Part shown: positions 42,166-51,725 of the stretch, in pieces
How the letters are laid out: every line of letters begins with the position of its first letter
Position numbering within the stretch: position 1 is the stretch's first letter
Assembly (NCBI GenBank): GCA_050045915.1
Contig: JBNGCR010000003.1
Span: forward strand, 1 to 64,000
Reading direction: 5' to 3'
Length of the DNA stretch: 64,000 nt
DNA from: Limnospira sp050045915
GTDB taxonomy: Bacteria > Cyanobacteriota > Cyanobacteriia > Cyanobacteriales > Microcoleaceae
Made by a program: the position numbers and the translations under genes
The notes under the pieces: model-generated
What the model was told of the DNA's origin: nothing
The model's database searches: none
Seen by the model: the letters and a program-made list of their open reading frames with translations, nothing else

Positions 42166-43431
42166 ATGATCATCGACGATTTCAGTGCTTCCCCCGCTCC
42201 CATCAATCCGGTTCGTCGGGCTTACTCCGCCAGCCTCGAATTGACACAGATCCCAGGAGAAGCGCGAAGTCGGGCGCTACGGGTGATGGCTGATGCCTTG
42301 CAGCGGAGACAGAACGACATCCTGGAAGCCAACACCCTGGATTTGGAAGCCAGCCGGGAAATGGAGGTTCCGGAACTGATCGGAGAGTGGTTGAAGCTGA
42401 CACCGAAACGCCTGGAAACCACCGTCGAGATCCTGAAACGGCTCGGCGACCTCCCCGACCCCATCGGGCGGGTGATGAGCGCCCCCTACCAACTCGAACA
42501 GTGCCAGGGCTACTATCAATTCATCCCCTTGGGCGCGATCGCCCTCATTTACGAAGCCTTTCCCGAACTCGGGGCGATCGCGGCTGGATTTTGCCTGAAA
42601 ACGGCGAACAGCTTGATTTTGATGGGGGGAAGCGAAGCCCACTATTCCAACCAGACGATCGCCGCCACCCTCCAATCTGCCTTGGAAGACGCAGGAATGC
42701 CTCCGGGATGTCTCGAAGCCATCTCCGCCGACTCCGACCACCCCATCTCCAACTTAGTCACCCAAGACCGCCACATCAATCTCGTCATCCCCTACGGACG
42801 CCCCCAACTCATCCAACAGGTGGTCAACCAGGCCACCGTCCCGGTACTCAAATCGGCGATGGGAAATTGTTACCTCTACTGGTCCGCCACGGCTAACGTC
42901 GATTTGGCTCGGTGGATGATCCTCGAAAGCTATCGAAGCGAACCCGACCCGGTGAACGCGATCGAAAAAGTCCTCATCGACCCCAACCAAAAGACCTCCT
43001 CCCTGGTGCGACTGTGGAACAGCCTGCGGGAGGAAGGGTTTGAACTGCGCGGCGATCGCGAACTGGTCGAAAACTTTCCCGAACTGACCCTGGCCGAATT
43101 CGCCGAGTGGTCTAATCCCTATTTGAACAAAACCGTCGCGTTCCGATTCGTCGAAAACCTCGAAAGTGCGATCGCTTGGATGAACCAGTACAGCAGCAAC
43201 CACGCCAACTGTCTCGCCACCGAATCCTACAGCGAAAGCCGTCAATTCGCCCAAAACGCCAACAGCGCCCTCACCTTCATCAACACATCCCCCCGATTTT
43301 CGCGCCATCAAAACCGAGGGGATGCCATTTTTTTGGGAATGTCAAATCAGAAAGGATACCGTCGCGGCCTGATCAGCCTAGAAACCCTCACCACCCTCAA
43401 ACACGTCGTCCAAGGAAACGGTAAGGTGTGA
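42166..43431 (+). CDS. proA: Glutamate-5-semialdehyde dehydrogenase
   Basis: A 421-residue enzyme reducing gamma-glutamyl phosphate with NADPH to glutamate semialdehyde in proline synthesis. Family marks: RRAYSASLELTQIPGEARSR, LPDPIGRV, YQFIPLGAIALIYEAFPE, and the catalytic Cys region KSAMGNCYLYWSATANVDLA. The C-terminal HANCLATESYSESRQFAQNA matches ProA's H-x-D-x-I-x-T-E-x-x-x-x-A-x-x-F region, though somewhat diverged. The frame is open further upstream, but homology starts at ATG 42166, 5 bases after the stop of the preceding gene. Confidence 0.85.
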   Translation: MIIDDFSASPAPINPVRRAYSASLELTQIPGEARSRALRVMADALQRRQNDILEANTLDLEASREMEVPELIGEWLKLTPKRLETTVEILKRLGDLPDPIGRVMSAPYQLEQCQGYYQFIPLGAIALIYEAFPELGAIAAGFCLKTANSLILMGGSEAHYSNQTIAATLQSALEDAGMPPGCLEAISADSDHPISNLVTQDRHINLVIPYGRPQLIQQVVNQATVPVLKSAMGNCYLYWSATANVDLARWMILESYRSEPDPVNAIEKVLIDPNQKTSSLVRLWNSLREEGFELRGDRELVENFPELTLAEFAEWSNPYLNKTVAFRFVENLESAIAWMNQYSSNHANCLATESYSESRQFAQNANSALTFINTSPRFSRHQNRGDAIFLGMSNQKGYRRGLISLETLTTLKHVVQGNGKV

Positions 43432-43491
43432 CAATTAACAATTAACAATTAACAATTAATAATTATCAATTATTAATTATTAATTATCAAT
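43430..43491. repeat. AT-rich short tandem repeats (AATTAACA/AATTATTA)
   Basis: Heptamer-like AATTAAC units change into AATTATT units in the 62 bases between proA and desC. Similar runs lie at 49062-49098 and 60201-60268, always next to gene ends. Confidence 0.8.
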
Positions 43492-43496
43492 GATTC

Positions 43497-44312
43497 TTAG
43501 TCCGCCGCGACCAGTTTGACATTTTTCGCCAAACCTAAGATTTGCAGCAGCCGGATTGTCATCCAAGTTAGATCAATTTCCCACCATTTCAAGCCGTGGC
43601 GAGCCGAATATTGGAAAGCGTGGTGGTTGTTGTGCCAGCCTTCGCCGTAGGTGACGAGAGCCACCCACCAGCAGTTTTTCGATTCATCCTTGGAATCGTA
43701 GGTTTGATAGCCAAACTTGTGGGTGGCACTGTTGACAAACCAGGTGCAGTGGAAGACGGCGACGATACGGAAAAACAGCCCCCACACGACAAACGGCCAG
43801 CCACCCAGGAAATAGAGGAGGATACCCAAGGCGATCTGGATGGGAATGAAATAAGTTTGGAAAAACTGGTAAACCGGATCTTGATTGATGTCCTTGGTGA
43901 AACGGGGGATGTCGGCTTTAGCCGGAACTTCCGACAGCATCCAGCCCAAGTGACTCCACCAGAACCCTTTATTAGAATCGTGGGGATCCAGAGGTTGGTC
44001 CGAGTAGAGATGGTGGATGCGGTGCAAGCCCACCCACTGGATCGGGCCCCCCTGACAGGCCAAAGTCCCGCAGAATACAAAAAAATACTCCAACCACTTG
44101 GGTGTCTCAAAACTGCGGTGCGTCACCAGACGGTGATATCCCAGGGTGATCCCCAGTCCACCCGTCACCCAGTGTAAAAAGATGGCCACACCAACAGCGG
44201 CCCAGCTAAAATTACTCGGTAGCAGCACGAACAGCGCACCGATGTGGAGAATGGCCATAAAGCCGATTGTCATCCAATCGATCTTCAGTTTGGTTTCAGT
44301 TGCAATCGTCAT
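43497..44312 (-). CDS. desC: Delta-9 acyl-lipid desaturase
   Basis: A 271-residue membrane di-iron desaturase putting the first double bond into membrane-lipid acyl chains. The three histidine boxes are HRLVTHR, HRIHH and HNNHHAFQYSARHG. Four hydrophobic segments, and the WGLFFRIVAVFHCTWFVNSA stretch is typical of DesC. Length matches cyanobacterial DesC. It acts on glycerolipids in thylakoid and plasma membranes, so it helps cold acclimation. It is convergent with proA, separated by short repeats. Confidence 0.93.
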   Translation of the reverse strand: MTIATETKLKIDWMTIGFMAILHIGALFVLLPSNFSWAAVGVAIFLHWVTGGLGITLGYHRLVTHRSFETPKWLEYFFVFCGTLACQGGPIQWVGLHRIHHLYSDQPLDPHDSNKGFWWSHLGWMLSEVPAKADIPRFTKDINQDPVYQFFQTYFIPIQIALGILLYFLGGWPFVVWGLFFRIVAVFHCTWFVNSATHKFGYQTYDSKDESKNCWWVALVTYGEGWHNNHHAFQYSARHGLKWWEIDLTWMTIRLLQILGLAKNVKLVAAD

Positions 44313-44377
44313 GAATATTCAGATTTATTAATGGACGAGTCCCATTGGCGTCATAATATGCAGCGCCCACATAGACC

Positions 44378-45625
44378 GTGAATCAGGTGATGAGACAAAG
44401 CACTGAGCAGCTACATCGAGCCCAACAGGCACTATCCCCGATTTTTTCCGGAATTGACGCGCAGGTCAAGCACAATCTCGGGCGAGTTTTGGATGCTTTC
44501 CGTCGATATCGGGTGGGAACCCATCATTTTGCCGGAGTTTCCGGCTACGGACACGACGATCTGGGTCGTCAGACTTTCGATCGCGTAGTTGCGGACATCA
44601 TGGGAGCCCCGGCAGCGGCGGTACGGGTGCAGTTCGTTTCTGGAACTCACGCGATCGCCTCAGCCCTGTTCGGTTGTCTGCGTCCGGGAGATGAGATGCT
44701 GGCCGTGGCCGGTTCTCCCTACGATACCCTCGAAGAGGTTATCGGTTTGCGCGGACAAGGTCAAGGTTCCCTAATAGAGTTTGGCATAGTCTACCGCGAA
44801 TTGGGTCTAACCGCAGACGGAAATCTAGATTGGCCAGCCTTGGAGACGGCAATTTCTCCCCGCACCCGCCTGGTGTTGATCCAGCGATCCTGTGGCTATT
44901 CGTGGCGATCGAGTCTTTCCATCGCCGATATCGAAAAAATCGTCCGCATCGTCAAACGGCAAAATCCCGACACGATCTGTTTCGTCGATAACTGCTATGG
45001 CGAATTCGTCGAAGACCGGGAACCCCCGGCTGTGGGGGCGGATTTGATCGCCGGTTCTTTGATCAAAAATCCCGGCGGCACCATCATGACCGCCGGGGGC
45101 TACGTCGCCGGACGCGCAGATCTGGTCGAAGCGGCTGCCTGTCGCCTCACCGCCCCCGGTATCGGCAGCAGCGGGGGGGCTACCTTCGATCAGAACCGCC
45201 TGCTGTTCCAGGGCTTATTTCTCGCCCCTCAGATGGTGGGGGAAGCCCTGAAGGGAAATCACCTGACAGCCTATATTTTTGACCAACTCGGCTACCGGGT
45301 TAACCCCGCACCGATGACCCCCAGGCGAGATATGATCCAGGCGATCGAACTGGGTTCACCGGAACGGCTGATCGCCTTCTGTCGGGCGATCCAGCAACAT
45401 TCCCCCATCGGTTCCTACCTCGATCCGGTGCCGGCGGGAATGCCGGGATACGAAAGCCAGTTGGTGATGGCTGGGGGAACTTTTATTGATGGGAGTACCT
45501 CGGAATTGTCCGCCGACGGACCGCTGCGGGAACCCTACATTGTCTTCTGTCAGGGGGGGACGCACTGGACCCATGTGGCGATCGCGTTGGAAGCCGCAAT
45601 TGATGCGATCGGGCCGAAGGATTAG
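44378..45625 (+). CDS. Methionine gamma-lyase family protein (PLP enzyme)
   Basis: A 415-residue PLP-dependent enzyme of the family long called aluminium resistance protein. Seen are FAGVSGYGHDDLGRQTFDRV, QFVSGTHAIASALFGCLRPG (PLP-phosphate region), CFVDNCYGEFVEDREP (Asp that binds the pyridine N) and LIAGSLIKNPGGTIMTAGGY, which holds the Schiff-base Lys (S-L-I-K-N). The likely activity is C-S lyase on a sulfur amino acid. GTG start at 44378. Divergent from desC with 65 bp between starts. Confidence 0.9.
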   Translation: MNQVMRQSTEQLHRAQQALSPIFSGIDAQVKHNLGRVLDAFRRYRVGTHHFAGVSGYGHDDLGRQTFDRVVADIMGAPAAAVRVQFVSGTHAIASALFGCLRPGDEMLAVAGSPYDTLEEVIGLRGQGQGSLIEFGIVYRELGLTADGNLDWPALETAISPRTRLVLIQRSCGYSWRSSLSIADIEKIVRIVKRQNPDTICFVDNCYGEFVEDREPPAVGADLIAGSLIKNPGGTIMTAGGYVAGRADLVEAAACRLTAPGIGSSGGATFDQNRLLFQGLFLAPQMVGEALKGNHLTAYIFDQLGYRVNPAPMTPRRDMIQAIELGSPERLIAFCRAIQQHSPIGSYLDPVPAGMPGYESQLVMAGGTFIDGSTSELSADGPLREPYIVFCQGGTHWTHVAIALEAAIDAIGPKD

Positions 45626-45906
45626 AAACCGGGTTTTTATGAAAATTTGGCATGGGAACCGAAGTAGTTCAGTAGTTCAGTCGGGTGGGTTAGGCGCAGC
45701 CATAATTTTTCGGAACAACCCACAACTTTTCATCCGCGCCGTAACCCACCATTTCCTTTTTAATGCACAGAAGGTCATCCGGTCTGGTTAAATATCATCG
45801 CATCAACCATATTAGAACTATTCGATCCAAACGAGAGATTTAGAAACCGGGTTTTTACCAAAATTTTGGATCGGAACCGAAAACTGTCTCAAAAAACCCG
45901 GTTTCT
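45624..45906. repeat. Cluster of intergenic repeats
   Basis: AGAAACCGGGTTTTT at 45624-45638 and 45842-45856, the inverse AAAAACCCGGTTTCT at 45892-45906, and an inverted repeat GGTGGGTTAGGCGC (45684-45697) with GCGCCGTAACCCACC (45736-45750). The same AGAAACCGGG unit occurs at 5.1 kb. No gene lies in 45626-45916. Confidence 0.75.
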
Positions 45907-45916
45907 TGCCAACCTG

Positions 45917-47374
45917 TCAATCACTGTGGCGCCGTTGCAGTTGCAGCCGAATTTCGGCGTGCACTTCTCGGGTGATGGGGTAAAAATAAGCCAAAATTAC
46001 CCCCATTGACAGGATGAAAATGGGAATTGGCCCCACCATCAGCCGAATCGCCCAAAATACTGATTCCGGTTGGGATACGGGGAGATCTTCGGCGGTTCTG
46101 GAGATGAGTCCGGCGTAACTGAGAACCTGTCCGACGATGAATAAAGAGAGGGCAATTCCCAGTTTTTGCAACATGACCATAAAACTGTAAAAAATGCCCT
46201 CCCGCCGCTGTCCGGTGTTGAGTTCATCCAAATCGACCACATCGGGTAAAATTGACCAGGGGACGAGGTGGGCGGTGGCGATGCCGAACCCGGCGATCGC
46301 ACCCAAACCGTACATCGGGGCGATCTGTCCGGGTTGTAACAAAAACAGCCCCACTCCTGCCGCCATCGTCATCGGAATTCCCAAACAGTAGACGGTTTTT
46401 TTGTCCACCCGCCGCGCGATCGCACTCCAGAACACCATCCCCAGCAAAGATATCCCCTGAACCAACAATGCCATTTGGGTTAAGTGGCGGTCAGACAATT
46501 GCATATAATCGATAATAAAATAGGGTAAAATAGCCACCGTCACTTGTACTCCCAACCAGGAACAGAGATAAATTCCGATCGCGTATAAAAACGGACGGTT
46601 ACTAAAAGCAATACCAATTTGCTGTAAAAATGGCAGGGACGGTGGACGCCGGATTTCCAAGCGTTTGGCTTCCCGATCAAAATAGCGTTTTCGGGTTCCC
46701 CAAATACACACCCAAATCGCAACTGTCGTCATCGTCGCCCCCAAACCTCCTAACAGGGGATATCGCCAGTGGGGAGATGAGACGAAGGAAAATAAAATTT
46801 GAGCCAAGAGAAGGGCGAACAAACTCCCGCCAATTTTGAAAGCCGATTGAAAACTCACTAAACTGGTGCGTTCGTCATAGTCTGCAGTGAGTTCGGCAGC
46901 CAAGGCTCCCAAGGGCAAGAAAACGGCAGTATAAGCCGTGTAAAATAGGATGGTAATCGCGCCGTAGTAGCCGAAAAGTAGCCAGCGATCGCCGATGGAT
47001 GGTACAATCCAATGCAGGAAAAAGCAGATCCCCAAGGGAATGGAACCACACAGCATCCAAGGGTAACGCCGTCCCCAACGGGATTGGGTGCGATCGCTCA
47101 ACCAACCGATCATGGGATCGCTGATGGCGTCCCAGCCTTTCCCTAGAAGTAACACACTCCCGGCTAAACCGGGATCGAGTCCGGCAATATTGGTTAAGAA
47201 AAATAGCAGGAAAAACACCTGCATACAGCCAGGGATGGCACCGCCAAATTCTCCCATGCCGTAAGCTATTTTGGTGCTCAGGGACAACCGATCTGGATTT
47301 TGAGATGGAAGTTTAATTCGCCGAGTGAGTTGGCTGAGGACGGATTTGGTTTGGAGGCGAGAAAGGCGGATCAT
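45917..47374 (-). CDS. GPH/MelB-type sugar-cation symporter family (MFS)
   Basis: A 485-residue transporter with about twelve membrane spans. The N-terminal motif IAYGMGEFGGAIPGCMQVFF and the loop GKGWDAISDPMIGWLSDRTQ then SRWGRRYPWM are characteristic of the glycoside-pentoside-hexuronide:cation symporter family; the second-half loop AFFSAIARRVDKKTVY-like sequence and DVVDLDELNTGQRREGIFYS also match. The substrate may be a sugar. ATG 47374 is chosen: the longer frame to 47485 adds a non-membrane leader. Starts away from the acpH gene. Confidence 0.85.
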   Translation of the reverse strand: MIRLSRLQTKSVLSQLTRRIKLPSQNPDRLSLSTKIAYGMGEFGGAIPGCMQVFFLLFFLTNIAGLDPGLAGSVLLLGKGWDAISDPMIGWLSDRTQSRWGRRYPWMLCGSIPLGICFFLHWIVPSIGDRWLLFGYYGAITILFYTAYTAVFLPLGALAAELTADYDERTSLVSFQSAFKIGGSLFALLLAQILFSFVSSPHWRYPLLGGLGATMTTVAIWVCIWGTRKRYFDREAKRLEIRRPPSLPFLQQIGIAFSNRPFLYAIGIYLCSWLGVQVTVAILPYFIIDYMQLSDRHLTQMALLVQGISLLGMVFWSAIARRVDKKTVYCLGIPMTMAAGVGLFLLQPGQIAPMYGLGAIAGFGIATAHLVPWSILPDVVDLDELNTGQRREGIFYSFMVMLQKLGIALSLFIVGQVLSYAGLISRTAEDLPVSQPESVFWAIRLMVGPIPIFILSMGVILAYFYPITREVHAEIRLQLQRRHSD

Positions 47375-47634
47375 GTTCAGGATGGAGAAAAAGTGAACGG
47401 GTGAGATGTTGCGATCGCAGACGCACGGGGCGATCGTCGCAGTCGTCAAAAGTTGCTCTTTACATTCTAGGGCAAAAATTATCAAAAACAGCCGATGTTA
47501 AAATTTGATTTCCGTGGCCATCCAGATCCGCTTAAAATACATCCGAGCCTCCCTATCATATCCGCTCTAAATTGTCCGCGTCGATGCCGACAAAACTCAA
47601 AAAATTAGATTTTTTTAACAGAGGCTTTCCGGTC

Positions 47635-48243
47635 TTATATGATCCGACAATGGTATCCTTTCAAAAGATTTTCCATGTGGTTGATAGCCTCGGGAAAAAA
47701 CAACAGAAAATCGGCTTCCAAACCCTGATAATTATCGATCAGCTCCGCCGTTGCGGTGGCGAGATTAGTCGGCCGTTTGAAGCGACGCGAGAGGCGAGTC
47801 AACGTCAATTCTACGCCGGCGATCGCCCCGTAGGAACCCAGCCAATTTTCGGCAATCATGACGGGAACCCTCCCCCGCAACTTCTGGGGGATGGCATCCA
47901 GATTTTGCTCCAACATCCGATAGACGCGATCGATAAATTCCGGCAGCGGTTCGGCAAAAAATAAATCCCAATTCCGGGACAAAAAGTGATCGTAAAAAAT
48001 ATCGACTAGAATTCCCGAAACTCTCCGATAATCCGAGTTTAACCGCTGCCGGCTGCGGAGAAAAATGGCGTGGGAATCCGTGAAGCGATCGGCCTCTCGG
48101 TGAAGTCGAACGCCCGCCCAGATTTGGGGATTGTAATCCGTTCGATATCGTTCTAAATTGCCTTTTAAAAAATCTCCCAACAGGCTCCCCAACCGCACGT
48201 CGTCATTTTCCCCCGCCAGACACAAATGAGCCAGATAATTCAT
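47635..48243 (-). CDS. ACP phosphodiesterase (AcpH/DUF479 family)
   Basis: A 202-residue HD-fold-like hydrolase that removes 4'-phosphopantetheine from acyl carrier protein. Marks: MNYLAHLCLAGENDDVRLGS with GDFLKG, WAGVRLHREADRFTDSHAIF (H-R...D metal region) and RRVSGILVDIFYDHFLSRNW (D-x3-D-H). ATG 48243 is preferred over TTG 48255, since homology starts at the first of these Met residues. Cytoplasmic. In many cyanobacteria the family is single copy. Confidence 0.85.
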   Translation of the reverse strand: MNYLAHLCLAGENDDVRLGSLLGDFLKGNLERYRTDYNPQIWAGVRLHREADRFTDSHAIFLRSRQRLNSDYRRVSGILVDIFYDHFLSRNWDLFFAEPLPEFIDRVYRMLEQNLDAIPQKLRGRVPVMIAENWLGSYGAIAGVELTLTRLSRRFKRPTNLATATAELIDNYQGLEADFLLFFPEAINHMENLLKGYHCRII

Positions 48244-48426
48244 TCTAACCGTCAATACCCGAACCCCCCCAGCCTACCACGGGAAACCGGGAGGGCAACA
48301 GATCCGAAGCCAAGTCGGGCGATCGCGAAAACCAAAGGAAGCATAAAATTTTAGCCTTCCCGAACCGCCCCTACCCTACAATAGTCCATAATATTATCCC
48401 CAATCACTCCCCCGGAGGACGGCACC

Positions 48427-49053
48427 ATGAGCAACTCCCCAATCCCAACCCAAACCCCCCCCGTCGAAATTCCCCCCGGCTATCTCAACATTATGGGCTA
48501 CGTTGACGAGTCGGAAGTCAACGGTCCCGGAGTCCGGGCAGTGGTTTGGGTGCAGGGATGCCTGCGAGAATGTCCGGGGTGCTTCAACACCGCATCCTGG
48601 TCCTTTGAACCGAACCAGATTATTTCAATTCGAGAATTGGGCGATCGCATCCTCGCCAACCCCCGCAACGAAGGGGTAACATTTTCCGGCGGCGAACCCT
48701 TCTGGCAAGCCCCCGCCCTGGCAGAATTGGCAAAGCGGTTGAAAGCAGACGGATTAAGTGTGATGTCTTTCAGCGGTTTTAACCTCAAGGAATTGCAGTC
48801 GGAAACCGCCCCCAAAGGAGCGCGAGATTTATTGGAACAGTTGGATATTTTGGTGGACGGCCCCTATGTGGAATCCCAGGCGATTAACAGTCCGGAATCC
48901 CTCGTTTCTTCCAAAAACCAGCGGGTGAGAATTTTCAACCCCGAATTTCAGGACAAATTAACTTGGGCCAGTGACCAAATGGAAATTCACATTCTCAAAG
49001 ATGGCAGTCGCATCGTCACCGGTTTCAGAGGACAGATGAATTTGGATGGCTAG
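48427..49053 (+). CDS. NrdG-like radical SAM activating protein
   Basis: A 208-residue single-domain radical SAM protein. The cluster motif is C-L-R-E-C-P-G-C-F-N (C-x3-C-x2-C), followed by GVTFSGGEPFWQAPALAELA (the GGEP motif) and DILVDGPYVE. This is the pattern of anaerobic ribonucleotide reductase activators (NrdG). In a cyanobacterium it may activate a class III reductase or another glycyl-radical enzyme; no such partner lies in the window. GGAGGACGGCACC gives a clear ribosome-binding site just before ATG 48427. Confidence 0.85.
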   Translation: MSNSPIPTQTPPVEIPPGYLNIMGYVDESEVNGPGVRAVVWVQGCLRECPGCFNTASWSFEPNQIISIRELGDRILANPRNEGVTFSGGEPFWQAPALAELAKRLKADGLSVMSFSGFNLKELQSETAPKGARDLLEQLDILVDGPYVESQAINSPESLVSSKNQRVRIFNPEFQDKLTWASDQMEIHILKDGSRIVTGFRGQMNLDG

Positions 49054-49589
49054 AGCTCGATTTAACAATTAACAATTAATAATTAATAATTAATAATTGT
49101 TTTTGGGTCAAAAGTATCCATCAGATTGACCGATGGAATTTCTGGGCGATACTCAATTATCTCCGTTGGTTCAATTGCTGAGTCGGCATGATTTTGTCGA
49201 AATGAGTCGGGATGCGATCGTCGTGCATCAATCGTTTTAAATTGACAGATGGGTATCGATCAATTGGATTCAGGAACAATGTCCGGAATGGGTTGAAAAA
49301 AATCTAAAAAAAGTTTGACAAACAAAACAAAATGTGATAGGAGATGCGTCGAGTTATTTATGCTATAAAGGATCGAAATTTCTTCCGCTTAAGATGAATT
49401 TTAGGTTTCCGCCCAACTCCTGCGATCGCGCCACTTCTGCCGGCATCAAGAGGCAATTGTATATCATCCGATAGACCCATGAATGGGACGAAACCTGTCA
49501 TAATTCAAATGAGAGGAGGTCGAGATTAGGTCTAGACCCGCTCAAAATCTCTGAAAATTGCTACCGGCGGTTGGGGGAGTTGAATTATC
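49054..49589. other. Intergenic region with AT repeats and a possible tiny gene
   Basis: It starts with AATTAATA repeats (49062-49098). A 35-codon frame at 49133-49240 reads MEFLGDTQLSPLVQLLSRHD then FVEMSRDAIVVHQSF; its composition is protein-like, but no family or ribosome-binding site supports it. The A-rich section 49290-49340 and the rest upstream of the regulator gene show no gene. The region should contain the promoter of the signalling locus. Confidence 0.4.
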
Positions 49590-51620
49590 GTGAAAGTTTT
49601 GTTAGTTGAAGATGATGATAGTTTGGCGGAAATCGTGGCCGAAGCCCTGACCAGTCAACATTACTTGGTCGATCGCGCCCCCGAGGGCCAGACCGGTTGG
49701 GAACTGGCGGAAGCCTTCACCTACGACCTAATTTTACTCGACGTGCTGTTGCCGAAACTCAACGGGCTGGAATTTTGTCAGAAACGGCGACAACAGGGCG
49801 ATCGCACCCCCATATTGCTGATGACCGTCCAGGGGGCCAGCACCACCAAAGTCCGGGGACTCGACGCCGGGGCCGACGACTATTTAGTGAAACCCTTCGA
49901 CCTCAACGAACTGCTGGCGCGGATACGGGCCCTGCTGCGGCGCTCCCAAGACTCCCTCCCCCCCGCCTTCGAGTGGGGGGACGTGCGCCTCGACCCGAGC
50001 AACTGCCAAGTCACCTGTCGCGGCAAGGAACTCAAACTCACCGCCAAAGAATATTCCCTGCTGGAATTATTTCTCCGCAACCCCCAGCGCATCTTCAACC
50101 CCAGCGCCCTACTCGATCACCTCTGGTCCTTTGAAGATCCCCCCTCAGAAAACGCCGTCCGGGCCCAAATTAAAAGTTTGCGCCAGAAACTCAAACAGAA
50201 CGGCGTCACCGACGCGATCGAAACCATCTACGGATTGGGATATCGATTGAAAGCCCTCGAACACAAAACCGACCCCCGAACGGAACAGCGCCAAAAACCC
50301 GACAACAGCCACCGCGACCAGAACCCGATCCCCCAAACACGCATCACCCAAATTTGGGAAAAACAGCGGTCGAAATACCGTGCGCGCCTCACCGTCATCG
50401 AAAAAGCCATCGCCGCCCTGACCGCCGGAAACCTCCCGTCCGAAATGCGACAGCCCGCCCTCCGGGAAGCCCACACCCTAGCCGGCTCCCTCGGCAGCTT
50501 CGGGTTAGCCCGAGCCTCCGCCCTGTCTCGGGAAATCGAACAATTGCTGCAACAATCCGATGTCACCGGTTGCACCCTCTCCCGCCTCTCAACCTTAGCC
50601 CTCGACCTAGCCCAGGAAATCGACACCACCCCCACCTTTCAAACCCCGAAAACCTCCCCGCCCCCACCCCCACCCCCCGAAAACGCCACCCGCCTACTGA
50701 TCGTCGATGACGACACCGGACTCGCCCAAGCCCTCGCCGCCGAAGCGACAGCCCGGGGCATGGAAGCCGCCATCGCCCACGATATCGACAAAGCCCGAGA
50801 AATCCTGCGCCACACCCCCCGCGACCTCGTCCTGTTAGACTTGAGTTTTCCCGAATCCACCGAAGCCGGATTCGAGCTCCTTGCCGAACTCAACCGAACC
50901 CCCCAACCCATCCCCGCGATCGTGTTCACCGGCAAAGAAAGCTTCGCCGATCGCGTCAAAGTCGCCCGCCTCGGCGGTCTGGGCTTTCTCCAAAAACCCA
51001 TCTCCCCCGATCGCGTCCTCGCAGCCATCACCCAAGTTTTACACCAATCCCAACCCCCCATCGCCCGCGTCCTGATCGTCGATGACGACCCCAAAATCTT
51101 GGACGAACTCCGCACCCTCCTCGAACCCTGGGGCATCAAATCCATCCTCCTCGACGATCCGCAGCAATTTTGGACTATCCTAGAACAATCCAACCCCGAC
51201 CTGTTGATCGTGGACGAACAGATGCCGGAAGTCAGCGGCATTGAACTCTGCCAGGTAGTCCGCAACGATCCCAAATGGAACGAACTTCCCGTCCTGATTT
51301 TGTCAACCCATCGCGACGCCGAAACCATCACCCAGATGTTTCTCGCCGGTGCCGACGACTACATCCCCAAACCCCTCGTCGAACCCGAACTGATTGCTCG
51401 CCTGTTCAACCGACTCGATCGCTCCCAACTACACCGAAAAATTGCCGCCCATCAGTATCGGAATTCCCCGCCGAGTTGCCAAAATTTTAACATTGAGAGC
51501 GCCGGCGATCGAACCCTCCAGAACCCCCTCCCGTCCTCCCAACTGGACAGGCGAGAAGCCGGAACTTATGGCATCGTACCCTGGCAGGGGAGCTGGGAAG
51601 TCCGAAGCCGGGGAGATTGA
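49590..51620 (+). CDS. Multi-domain response regulator: REC - winged helix - HPt - REC - REC
   Basis: A 676-residue regulator. Residues 1-118 are a receiver (LLVEDDD, phospho-Asp51 in YDLILLDVLLPK, Lys in DDYLVKPFD); about 125-225 is an OmpR-type winged helix (LTAKEYSLLELFLRNPQRIF, ENAVRAQIKSLRQKLK, TIYGLGYRLK). About 250-345 is an HPt-like domain with His295 (LREAHTLAGSLGSFG). About 370-490 is a second receiver (LLIVDDD, LVLLDLSFP) and about 490-615 a third (VLIVDDDPKI, DLLIVDEQMPE). Thus it can bind DNA and also take part in a phosphorelay. It is 78 bp upstream of a giant hybrid-input kinase gene, which is its likely partner. GTG start at 49590. Confidence 0.9.
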   Translation: MKVLLVEDDDSLAEIVAEALTSQHYLVDRAPEGQTGWELAEAFTYDLILLDVLLPKLNGLEFCQKRRQQGDRTPILLMTVQGASTTKVRGLDAGADDYLVKPFDLNELLARIRALLRRSQDSLPPAFEWGDVRLDPSNCQVTCRGKELKLTAKEYSLLELFLRNPQRIFNPSALLDHLWSFEDPPSENAVRAQIKSLRQKLKQNGVTDAIETIYGLGYRLKALEHKTDPRTEQRQKPDNSHRDQNPIPQTRITQIWEKQRSKYRARLTVIEKAIAALTAGNLPSEMRQPALREAHTLAGSLGSFGLARASALSREIEQLLQQSDVTGCTLSRLSTLALDLAQEIDTTPTFQTPKTSPPPPPPPENATRLLIVDDDTGLAQALAAEATARGMEAAIAHDIDKAREILRHTPRDLVLLDLSFPESTEAGFELLAELNRTPQPIPAIVFTGKESFADRVKVARLGGLGFLQKPISPDRVLAAITQVLHQSQPPIARVLIVDDDPKILDELRTLLEPWGIKSILLDDPQQFWTILEQSNPDLLIVDEQMPEVSGIELCQVVRNDPKWNELPVLILSTHRDAETITQMFLAGADDYIPKPLVEPELIARLFNRLDRSQLHRKIAAHQYRNSPPSCQNFNIESAGDRTLQNPLPSSQLDRREAGTYGIVPWQGSWEVRSRGD

Positions 51621-51725
51621 AGGAGGAACAGAAAACATCTCCCCCTTCCACGAAGGAACACCGATCGCCCGATCGGTTTCATCAAAACTCAACTAGAATT
51701 GCGTCGATCGCCGAAAATCGAGAGC